Under the pieces are notes generated by a model, which worked only from the letters and a program-made list of their open reading frames with translations, ran no database searches and was not told the origin of the DNA. A DNA stretch of 64,000 bases, taken from Hybos culiciformis (Eukaryota; Arthropoda; Insecta; Diptera; Hybotidae). The position numbers and the translations under genes are program-made. This document shows positions 1 to 24,200 of this stretch, piece by piece. The stretch lies in the NCBI GenBank assembly GCA_964007475.1, contig OZ023273.1, positions 101,040,533-101,104,532 of the forward strand, given 5' to 3'. Numbering within the stretch: the first letter of the stretch is position 1; each line of letters starts with the position of its first letter.

Positions 1-1475
1 TCAATTAAATTTTTATGAATAAAAAAAAATACACATGTAACTCTTTTTTTTTTTAATAGTAAATTATATTATTTAAATTGATTTTTAATAAAAAAATATT
101 TTTTTTTATTTTTAATAATAAAAAAGACGATGGGCGTCTTCTGGAACAATTTTTTACAACTATTTCAATAACCGTCCGCTATGGGCGGTTACAAAAACAG
201 TAGAAAAAATTGTTGTTTTTGAACCCGCCCAGTACGCTTTTTCCTTGATTATTGGACCTGCGAAAGGGAAAACGATTAGAGAACAACATTCAATAGAAAA
301 AATTTCTGTTTATGATTACGCTCAGAATGATTTCTCCTTGATTTTAGTACCTCCGGAAAGAAAAACCAGAGAAAAACATTCAGTAGGAAAAATTAATGTT
401 TTTTAGTCCGCCCAGAACGATTTTTCTTTGATTTTAACACCTTCGAAAAGAAAAACCAAAGACAAAATTTCTGTTTTTGAATCTTCCCAGCACGATTATT
501 CCTTGATTAAAGCACCGCTGAAAGGGAAATCCAGAGAAAAAAATTCAGCAACAAAAATTTCCAGCGCACAGCTGGTTGATAAAATTTTTTGGGCGGGATT
601 CCAATCGTGCAATCAGAGAGGTTGAATTCATTAGTAAATGGAGAGCGATAGTAACAGAAGATTTAATTAGAAAGAAAGCTAATCAAGTTTCACTAATTTT
701 TTTACTATTTTCGTTGTATGTTTTTTTAATTAATAATGAAGTGGTGAATGTATAAGCAAAGCTTAAAGTTAGGTATAATTAAGGACAAAATTTAATAATT
801 TTATTTTATTTACTTCTATTTTATAGGTATATTTATTTATAAATATAAATATAATTAGGTATTTAAATTAAAAAAAAACTGAAAATGAATTGAATTTTTT
901 TTTTTTTGCCAAATTTACTTCAATTTCTCTTCAAAATTTGTATGGGCGGATACTAGAACTTATATGGGCGCATACTAGATTTTAGTGGGCGGTTACTGAA
1001 AAAATTGACTTTTTTCACAAAAACCTAATTTTCTCTTAAACCGTAATTCAAATGAAATAAGCAGATAATACTAATTATAGAGAATCGCTCTAGCTATCCA
1101 TTAATATAAAGATCTATTCAATATCTCTTATGCACGATTTTTTATGCGTTGTCAAAGTCTGAAAATTCCTTAAGTGGGCGGTTACTGGTGCTTTTACCCA
1201 CCTACAATTTTTGTTGCATGAATTGGAAAAATTGGAAAAAAATACAAAAAAAAGGGATAAAATTATAAAGTTTAAACTTCTGAACAATAACTATTTTGAA
1301 TTATTTATTTATGGGTCGGATTTTTTATAATATATGATGAGATGATTGTATTATCATTTATATCAATAAACGCAATGAATGACTTTTTAAAAGAGATTTG
1401 AGCCAATTATTGAATATGTGCCTAATTAATTCTATCTCATAAGTTAAAATAAAATAAATAAAAAAAATTCTTTAG
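1..1475 (+). other. MRP intron, upstream of first visible cassette
   Basis: No coding exon is seen here. The interval ends in an acceptor (ttctttag at 1468-1475) and must be intron of the MRP gene, whose earlier exons lie left of the window. It holds a degenerate roughly 80-bp tandem array (215-575) and a cluster of GGGCGG-containing motifs (940-1200). The short open frame at 428-625 is a by-product of the array. Further cassettes could lie left of the window. Confidence 0.6.
215..575. repeat. degenerate ~80-bp tandem repeat, four units
   Basis: Four diverged units begin near 221, 315, 403 and 481. Each has a (c)cgcccag-like start, then acgatttttccttgatt, an ac.cc..cgaaag.gaaaa block, and ends in an aaaaatttctgttttt-like block. 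Unit lengths vary from about 77 to 95 bp. Divergence is high, so the array is old. A further partial block with a gggcggttac motif lies at 180-200. Confidence 0.55.
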
Positions 1476-14963
<13,488 letters not shown>

Positions 14964-15173
14964 TTTTTTTTTTTTTTGATTATTAGCGTGATGTTTTTTT
15001 TTATCTAATATGTTTTAATTCACTTTTAAGGCCTTGTTTGTTGATTTTTATTAACTTCATTCTGAACGCTAATGAATTCAAGCACATAGTATTTTCCTAT
15101 TCCGCTTCATTAAAAATTGTATTTTTTTTCGCTCAATATTTGAACATTACAATCTTTCACATTCACTTCTTCA

Positions 15174-15249
15174 TTTCTTTAGGTATATCTAATTTCTTTA
15201 GGTATATCTAATTTCTTTAGGTATATCTAATTTCTTTAGGTATATCTAA
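15174..15249. repeat. 19-bp tandem repeat, four perfect copies
   Basis: The unit tttctttaggtatatctaa is repeated four times without change at 15174, 15193, 15212 and 15231. It lies about 210 bp after the MRP stop codon, so probably in its 3' UTR. Confidence 0.95.
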
Positions 15250-16296
15250 TAAGAAGTTGATAGATTTATTAAAAAAAATCTTAAAGTTTGGAAAATTGAA
15301 AACGACAATTTATTCATATTCAAATGGTAGAAATTTAATTTTGTTTATTAATGTAAAAATTAATCAACTTCAAAATCAGTATTTAAATTATTTTTTATTT
15401 GAAACCATTTTAATATGCATAGGCATAATGTACCAGTTAGTTTAATATAATATTTAGATAGTTTTATAGAAAGATAAGATCAGAGATTAATATTGAGCAT
15501 AATTCTATCAATTTTGAAGTTTAGTTTATTAATTGTTTTTTTTTTTTTTTTTTTTTTTTGATTTAAGATGATTGATTTGTTAAGTTTCTATTTTTGTACG
15601 TTAATTTACATTTTGTAGCTTTTCATAAGATTTTATTATGACATTATGTTTATATAGATTTTAGTGAAGAAATTGAAAATTTATACAATTCTAATCATTT
15701 TGTATGGTTTTAGATGAATAATCTACGAATTAAATATTAAGTATTTAATATCATGAATGTATGATATACATTTAATTTTAATATTTTTTTTTTCAAGAAA
15801 CATTTAATATTTATCATATTCTTCATTAAAATAAGCTTTATTATTAATATACATACATAACAAGCTTAAATAAAATAAAAATATTAACAGCTAGAATGAA
15901 ATTAAATGGAGATAAAATAGAAGATTATTTTTGTTTTAACTTTTACAAATATTATAAAATTTAACACTCATAATGTTAAGCTTGACAAGTTCTAAATTAA
16001 TTCAATCTCAATATATATATTTTTTTTTGTTTGTTGCCTAATATTGCCTTAAATTTTGATTTAAGTAAAAATAATTAATATTTTTTTAATTTATAAATTT
16101 AAAATAATAATATTAATCATTATTTTTAACGACTTCATTGCAAGATTTATTTAAAAGCAAGAAAAATACTTAATATATTTTTATACATTTTATTAATTTT
16201 GGTTTTCGTTTTTTTTTTAAACAGACGTTCAAGAATCTTAAATATTTTGTGAAATAATTGAATCGAAGTGATAGAAATAATTTTAATTATATATTC

Positions 16297-16302
16297 AATA
16301 AA
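16297..16302 (+). terminator. candidate MRP polyadenylation signal AATAAA
   Basis: An AATAAA within atattcaataaagttgaaca, about 1.3 kb past the MRP stop. Several other AATAAA words lie between 15860 and 16300, so the site actually used is uncertain. Confidence 0.25.
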
Positions 16303-18063
16303 GTTGAACATTAAGAAATGTACTTAAATTAATAATTTAAAAAAAAAAAAGTCTTGTATATTGAAAAATAAGATTATTATGATTTATTTAAAAATGTTTA
16401 TACATTTTTTGATCTTTAAATAATATTCCAAATTTAAATTAAGAATAAATTTTTTCTAGTATTTTTTGATTTCTTGGATCTAATGATTTTGTTAATTATC
16501 ATTATTTTTAGGTTGTCAAACCTTCATTTTTTATTGAAGAAGAAAAATTTTTGAAACGAAAATACAAAGGTGTTACTTAATAAAATCATCATGATAGCTT
16601 AAACACCGTTTTTGATTGTATTTCAAATCTTTCTGAATAATTTAAATTATCTAAATGGCAAAAATTTGCAAACATTTGTATGGGCAAATTTCTCTACGAC
16701 AAAATTCTGTATTGAAAAATTTAATAATTCCTCGTGCAATATTTTTAATCTTTCAATAGAGATTTTTCCACATAGAATTTCTTTGGGTTTAAAATCTACT
16801 TTTAAGTCGTTTCAGACACTTTATTTTAATCAAAATCTAATATTTAATTTAAAATAATAATTTGTTATTAGTTAACAGCACCTAACGAATTTTGATAAGA
16901 AAGACATCAGAATGAGATAACAAAATAAAAAGACGTAAAAACAATTTTTTCTATTTTTTTGTAATTTATTATAAAAAAAAATTATTTTTTCGTTTACTGA
17001 TTAATGAAATTTGAATATTTAAAAAAAATTATTTTAATCCATAAAGAAATTTGATATACTTCTTTCCCAATCTATCTATCTAGCATTTTCTAATGCATTA
17101 TTACGCAATTGCAATGGAGAACTAACCACACAGAATTTTTCCATACAGTACTTTGCAATATAGAATTTTGGCATAGAGAAATATGCTGCACAGAATTTTT
17201 CATGAAAGAATTTTTCAATTCAAAATTCGACGATCCCATTAAATTCAAATTAAATACATATATAAAATCCAATTTGGATAAAATAAGATTGCAATGTACC
17301 AAGCAATAAAAAAACTATTTTTTTACAAAAAAAAAAAAAGGAATTAATAATAGTAATTACCAGATCAGTTATCAAATTTTAAATTAGTTATTAAGAATTT
17401 AAGATGATAAAAAATTTTTGTAAAATGTATTTTGTATTATATTATGTCAAATATATTATGTCAAATTACAATTTCTGAATTTTATTTTTGATATTTGCAG
17501 ACGTTTTAAATACTTTTATCTGCTTTTATCAATACTATGAAGCGTCGTTATTAAGGATTTTTAATATTATTTTTAAATATCCGACTGGAAATATCCCTAA
17601 TAAGAATAACCTCTCTGGTAGCCCAATAGGAGCTTTCTGACTGAATTTCATTCAGAATAATAAAGTTTACTTCTTTATCGTTATGTGATAAGAATTTTTA
17701 TTGCTTTTTAAAAACTCCTTGTAAATGTTTTACTCAGACCGAAAAATAATAAATAAAGTTGAAAAGTTCAACCAGCTGCTACGAAGATTTTAGAAAAAAA
17801 AAAAACAGAACTTAATTTATTTTGTTTTATTTAGGTATATATATAACATTATACAATTACATTAAATTTTATAATCATCGAATAAAATATAGTTAAAAAA
17901 GAAATTGTTTTTCCAAACTTTGTTTTCAAAAACTTCATGTGCCTTGTCTAGAAAAAGTTAAAAATTCCTACATACAATTTTAACTTTAGTTTAACTTAAT
18001 AATCAATAAAAAAAAAAAAATTATTTAAAACAACAATATTTTTTCTTATATTATTTTTTCCTA

Positions 18064-18089
18064 TTTATTTATTTTTTTTTATTTATTTA
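18064..18089 (-). terminator. candidate Gef26 polyadenylation signals
   Basis: Overlapping tttatt words on the + strand read AATAAA on the minus strand, about 165-190 bp after the Gef26 stop. The region is a T/A tract in which such words arise easily. Confidence 0.3.
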
Positions 18090-18251
18090 TAAATGAAATA
18101 ACATTAAATTCCACATTAAATATTTAATAAATATACAAATATAATTTTAACAAAAAAAAAAATATTTAATTTACATTTAAAACAAATTTGAATCAACGAA
18201 ATTCAAAGAATTACAATATAATTTTTATAATTAAATTTAATAACTTAATAT

Positions 18252-18283
18252 TTAAACAGCTGAAACTTGAACATTTTCTTCAT
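18252..18283 (-). CDS. Gef26: Gef26 terminal coding exon (32 nt) with PDZ-ligand C-terminus
   Basis: On the minus strand, acceptor tcttttacag is followed by two bases completing an Asp codon, then EENVQVSAV and TAA at 18254-18252. Mammalian RAPGEF2 ends EDEQVSAV, so the final VSAV, a PDZ-binding ligand, is conserved. The phase fits the two candidate donors of the previous coding exon (21484 or 21475). The exon is too short for an ORF scan and would be missed by one. It lies beyond an inserted LINE, about 3.2 kb from its upstream exon. Confidence 0.88.
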
Positions 18284-21200
18284 CTGTAAAAGACAAAAAT
18301 ATTTGAAGGACAGCCCAATAGAAATTTTTGAAAATAATTGAAGAAGATAATTTTTTTTTTTTTTTTTATTAAAGTTACCAAATCACTAGGTGGGATACCT
18401 TTTATACTAAAGAAGTATGGATTTGGTAATGAGGACAGGAAATTTAGACGGGATTAAAAAGTGGGACAGTTAGTAGGTAATCGTTTACACTTTTCTTAAA
18501 ACGGCGCAAGTCGTAGATTAAGCGTCCACCAGCTGTCGGGAACAACTTTAATGGGAGAGCATTCCACATTCTCGAGGTGCGAATTGAAAACGAATCTCCG
18601 AAGCTCGTTCTATTACATCTTGGAATTTTTCCGAAATATGGGTGTGAAGTTGAAGCAGTACGTGTTTGGCGTGAAAATACTTGAAGTTGAGGAAGTAGGG
18701 ATTTTACTTCCAGGGATCACGTATCCATTCCAACAAGGTATTTATAAAAAATGGAAAGTGAACCTACATTACGACGGTGGTTGAGTGATGTTAATGAGCT
18801 GGTGGTTTGGTGATTATTTATCAATCTAATAGCTCTTCTCTGAACTTTGTCCAGGTATTCAAGATGAGTTTTGGGAGCCCATATATGCGATGAGTTTTAA
18901 TAGCCCATATATGCGAATTGTATTCTAATTTTGGTCGTATGTAGGATTTGTAAATGTTTAAGAGATCAGAGGGGGAAAAGTATTGTTTACATCTTTTTAA
19001 AAAACCAAGACATTTCGCTGCGTTTTTTGCCGTTTCGAAAATATGAATTTTCCAGCTTAAATCGCAAGTTATTTCGAACCTAAAATGTCAAGGCTTCCAG
19101 ATTTGGCAATACTTTCTCCTTGAAAGGAAAATTGGGGATCGAAAGTTGACAGCTTTCTAGAAATTAGGCAGCATTGGGTTTTGGATGCGTTGAACTCAAC
19201 TCTGTTGAGAAGACCCCATTGTGCAATTTTTGAAAGGTCGTGATTTATGCTACTTTGCAAGAAGTTTCGTTTCGTAGTAACAGCATTTGAGGATGCTGAT
19301 TTTCTATTAATAAAATCGTAGCTTGCTACCAAATTACTGTCATCGGCGAAGCTGTGGATGGGGTTTAGAGTAGATTGCAGAAGATCATTAATGAAAATTA
19401 GAAAGAGGGTTGGTGAGAGAACGCACCCTTGGGGTACACCGGAGTTGATATTGAAAATTTGTGACTGGTACCCATCCACAACAGCACGAATAGAACGGCC
19501 AGGCAAAAAATTGCTGATCCAATCGACAAAGGCTGATCCAAGACCCATTGATTTCACTTTAGAAATCAGGGCTGAGTGCCACACTCGATTAAAAGCCTTA
19601 GCTATATCCAAAGCAACAACACAAGCCTCACCGGAGTTATAAAGACTGGTGTTGAGCTTGTCGGACAAATATGTCATTAGATCACCAGTCGATCTATTCG
19701 AGCGAACACCATATTGCTGGTCACTTAGCAGTTTATTGCTTTCAAGGTATTTTTTAACTTTATTATTAATGAGAGATTCCATTACTTTGGAGAGAATAGA
19801 AGTAAGCGCAATAGGCCTGTAGTTTGAGGGATCGCATTTATCGCCTTTTTTTGGAATAGGCTGAACATGCACAACTTTCCACTTGGTGGGGTAAATGCCA
19901 AGTGAATATGAAAGATAGAAAAGGTTGCGCAGAGGTTTAGCTAGAACAGAGGCAGTATGTTTAAGGACCACAGCCGGAATACCATCGGGGCCAGTTGACT
20001 TTTTCACATTCAGATTTTTTAGAGCTTTCAAAACAGCACGCTGCCTAAAGTAAACTTTTTCAAAAGAAGAGTTTACAGTTGGCAAAACAGGTGGAGCTTG
20101 AGCTGAAGCTGCGAGTGTTGAGTTTTGACTAAAAAGTTTAGCAAACAAATTAGCCTTCTCAACCGAATCTGATATGATCCGGTCACCATCTACAAGGGGA
20201 GGAAAAGATGAAGGCGAACAAAAGTTTTGTTTTACACTTTTAGCGAAGCTCCAAAAGCTTCTGCTATTTTTAGGAAGGTTTAATATTTCTTGACGCTTCC
20301 TCTGGGTATACAAAACCTTCTGTTGGCGACAAATTCTACTACATCTGTTCCTGACTTCGCGCCAGTGCTTCAGTGAACTTAAAGAATTGTTATGTTTATA
20401 CTCACGAAAAGCATTATCCCTATCTGCTATGGCCCTTACACAGGTGTCATTGAACCACGGATTTTTAGTATTCGTTTTATTTTGCACTATTTTATGAGGA
20501 ATGAAAAGTTTCATTCCTAGCAGAATACTTTCGATAATGACAGCCGTGCAAAGGTCAACATCCTTCTCCAAGAAGCAACGAGAGAGATCCATTCGTCCAA
20601 GAAAACTAGCAAGCCCATCCCAATCAGCTTGGGAATAGGTCCATACCAGTCTTTCAGGAGCCCTAGATAAACCCGCTCCACCATCAAGAGAAAAGCACGT
20701 GCTAACGAGACAATGATCGGAGCTTCCAAGGGGGGAACTAATTGAAGCGTTATAATTATCTGGATTCGATGTCAGAAACAGATCCAAGAGACCCTGATGG
20801 TTTATATCTGAAATGTGGGTGGGTTCAGAAATAATTTGAATTAGATTATTAAGACTTGAAAAAAACTCTGCCTTCGGGACTGATGCGATTAGAATGACTA
20901 AGCCGTGATACGTTGTGTACATTAAAATCACCGAAAACCAAAATTTCAGACTCTGGGTTTTTCGCCAGAATCTGATTTATTTGATCCGACAGCAAGTAAA
21001 CTCGACAACGTGATCACTGCCAGTCAGTTGCGGGCTTCTGTAAAGGAAGCAAAAATGGATGACGTGTTTGTTAGTTCTTAATTTGAACCAAAGGAAATTT
21101 AATAAGGGACTTGATGATTTTAAATCTTTAATGGAAAAACAAGCAACGTCATTCCTTATATATACAGCGACTCCTCTGTGGGCGACGTATAAAGAGTGAA

Positions 21201-24200
21201 GATCATAACCAGGGATTGAAAAACGGTTGGGGTCTCCGTTGTCCAATACTTGAGTCTCACTTAGAGCCAGAACATTTGGCTTAGCAGAGGCCAAATGGAT
21301 TTGAACGGCTTGGAAATTCGCTTCCAAACCTCGAATGTTACAAAAATTTATAGAAAATTTTTTGCTCATCCTTATTGCAAGAAGTGTAAATTTTAATAAA
21401 ACTAGTTGTTAACATAATGATTATGTTTAATTTTATAAAGATAATCTTGTACATTTAAAACAAGTTATAATTACCTCCGTTACCTGATTGTTTCTCCTGT
21501 TGTTGATAATAAGATGTACTTTGGGGAATTCCAACAATATTACTATTTGGTGCTGAGATATTTATTTCATTTGAACTCACAGACAAAACGGGAGATGTTA
21601 CACCTTCATGACTGTGAGCTCGTCCTAATGTGCCTAGACGATGTAATCGCGCCATTTGAGCTGCTACGCTATATGCTGGCGGTTGTCTAGGTAGTGATAA
21701 TTGTGAAGTTGGTGGCAACGATAATGCTTTGGTTGACTGAGATGTTGGCGGAGATGTGTTAATTAATGGTTGAGCTATTGAAAATATGAATTATAAGTTT
21801 TTGTTTAAATGACCAAAATTGTTGTAAAAAGGGTAATTATAATTTAAATTTTAATGATGTAATTTATTGACTTTTCCGTTCAAATAAGGATAAAATCTAA
21901 TGATAGTGGTTTCTTAATTCAAATAGGGTTTTTGAATGATTCTAATGACATCATGTTGAAAGAAGTGAGCAAACGTGGAGTCGAAAACTTAAGATAACCG
22001 TACAAATTTGTTGTTGAAGTGCTTTAATGGATTATTGAATGCATTCAAGAAATTAATATTTTAAATTTTCTTTTTTTATAATCAAATAATATATTATATA
22101 TGTATTATTGGAACCTGATACAATTAATAATTCATTAGTTTTCAAGAACATTCAAAGGAACAACATATGAATTGGAAGGCAGAATTAAATAAAATATTTT
22201 ACTCTTTTTAAGAAGAAAATAACATTAAATTTATAATTGATTTTTATGTTTACACACATATCATGCATCATCCATATTAAAAAGGAAGAGAAGATTTAGA
22301 AAATAAGATTGCTTTGATTTTTTACATAATGATATTTGATAGATGTAGTAAGTAGTAGTATAGATTAAGAATACAGAAAGATTTATAGCTGCATACAAAA
22401 TTTTTTCAGTCTTTTTTGGTATTTTTATGTGAAGATGTTACTAAAACTAAATAAAATTCTTTTCATATATTGATAATTATCACGTATTTTATTTTGTTTT
22501 ACTAACACATTCACATAAAAATACCAAAAATAATGTTGTATGAAGCTAAAAGTCTATGTATATTCTTAATCTATGGTAGTAGGTAAATAAGGCAAAATGC
22601 ATTGCTTTTTAAATTATTGTTTAACTCGATGTATAATATTCTTGATTACTTCACACGAATTTTGATGTCAATCAAAATATTTCGAAAAAGCAAATAATTT
22701 TCATACACATTTCATTACGTACCATAAATTTGATGCAAAGGTGCAAAATTAAATTGGTGCTGCCCGTAACCATTGATTGCATTGTCCATATTACAATTTT
22801 TATTACCATTTAAAATTGATTCGTTTAAACCGTTTGAATCATATATCTTTGAATAGAAATACTTTGGTTTTAAATGACTGGGTGGAATAGGTGGAATTTC
22901 TCCATTTCTTAAAACCAAAAAATTACTATTACAATAAGAATTTTCTTTTCTAAATTTTTCCTGACGATTTTCTAATTCTGTTGTATATTTATAGATGTTA
23001 TGTTGATGTGCCGATTTAATAATTGGTATACCAATGTTTGTTGAATTATTTACAATGTGTTGATGAGGTACTAATGTTGGAACTACACGGACACATATGT
23101 ATAATACATAAAACATTTAGATTTAGGAAAGGAAAATTTATTTTTAATTAAGAGAATAATGATCTAAGGTATTTAACTAAGTGAAGGATGTAAAATATGA
23201 GAGTTGAGTACGAATTTAGATTTTCTATTAATTAATGTAAAAATATGAACTTTCATGTACTTTTGAAAGTTAATACATTCTGTTTTACTTAGATTTTATA
23301 ATAAAGACCAATAATTTATTTAATCTTTAGGGCTTTAATAAATTTCTAAAAATTACTATCCAAAATTAAATAAAAATTATTTAATTGTATATATACAGTT
23401 ATATATATTGTAAGTTGGAATATGTTGTGATTTTTTGTTTTACTGAATTATAAACCATAAATAATAATGTGCACATATTAGGTAGATGGTGCAAGTGGAA
23501 TCATATATATAAAATTTTTGAAACAATGAACATGCAAAATTTCAAAAGTGCATTAGGTTAAAAAATAACAAGTATATTAAAATTTCAACTTAATTGTTGA
23601 CTAAAATCATTTTTATATCATAACAATACCGTGAATTGATGAATGGCGCCTTTGTTGTAAAAGAATATTATTTGATGGTGATGTTGGTGAGTTGTGCAAA
23701 ATTGATGAAGCTACGTGATAAATTCCGCCACTGGTTGTAAAATTATTTGAATTTTGTGTATCAGATTGAATACACGAACTCAAACCAGAATCGTAAATTG
23801 CTGGAAGCCCTGTAAATTATTATTTAAGTAAAAATTCTATATTTTCACGTAGCTTCTAATTGGATTTTTCTTTTAGTTGCTCAATAAGTAAGTAAAAAAA
23901 AAAATTAAAAATATAAGGAAATTTGTAGAGATGATATTAAATTAATTCTCTTTCATATTTTCCAAAAATTTACTAAAATTAATAATTCCACTATAAGTCT
24001 AAACTTAATAAAAATATTATATACCTAATAATAATTGTTTAATATCTGTTTAATATTTATCCCCCAAGCAATGTAATTAAAAAGCTTCTGTTGTCGTTTA
24101 TCAACTTAATTCTTACACTGAGATAATGCATTGTGAATGTTATCAAAAACAAAAGACTTAAGACACAAACTTGTTGAGTGAATGTATTAAATCTACTTTT

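Larger units (their letters stand above)
14964..18251. other. MRP 3' UTR, convergent intergenic space and Gef26 3' UTR
   Basis: Two genes end toward each other here. The MRP side has a 19-bp tandem repeat (15174-15249) and an AATAAA at 16297-16302. The Gef26 side has a cluster of AATAAA words on the minus strand near 18064-18089. The interval 16600-17300 contains degenerate cagaattttt-like and caaaatttgc-like words on both strands. Small open frames at 15257-15445, 16612-16857 and 17090-17309 look like chance. Transcript ends cannot be fixed from sequence. Confidence 0.5.
18351..21373 (-). mobile_element. non-LTR retrotransposon (LINE), decayed, in sense orientation in Gef26 intron
   Basis: About 3.0 kb. 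The 3' end is a 17-base A tail on the minus strand (18351-18367). The coding part has an AP-type endonuclease, reverse transcriptase and a C-terminal region, broken by at least two frameshifts. It begins at the endonuclease and no ORF1 is present, so it is 5'-truncated or of a single-ORF family. Flanks show a diverged target duplication: attgcaagaagtgtaa (21374-21389) against attgaagaagataa (18337-18350). A local duplication of gcccatatatgcg lies near 18875-18912. Base composition is clearly less AT-rich than the surroundings. The RT resembles jockey-superfamily or related arthropod LINEs; the clade is not certain. Confidence 0.9.
18284..21483 (-). other. Gef26 last intron, filled by a LINE
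   Basis: About 3.2 kb. Nearly all of it is the LINE copy at 18351-21373; without the insert the intron would be roughly 0.2 kb. Translation continuing past the donor would end at a TAA at 21455-21457 after only a few extra residues. Confidence 0.8.

Noticed and set aside
428..625. 65-codon + strand frame
   Set aside because: It is the translation of a degenerate tandem repeat; no domain, start context or splice support.
15174..15249. Possible CRISPR-like array
   Set aside because: Contiguous 19-bp units with no spacers, in a eukaryotic 3' UTR.
20517..20729. 70-codon frame within the LINE on the same strand, and 19358-19642 on the + strand
   Set aside because: Shadows of the reverse transcriptase frame.
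21455..21483. TAA at 21455 as the true end of Gef26
   Set aside because: A downstream exon in exact phase restores the conserved VSAV ending; the 21455 stop is kept only as a possible intron-retained isoform.
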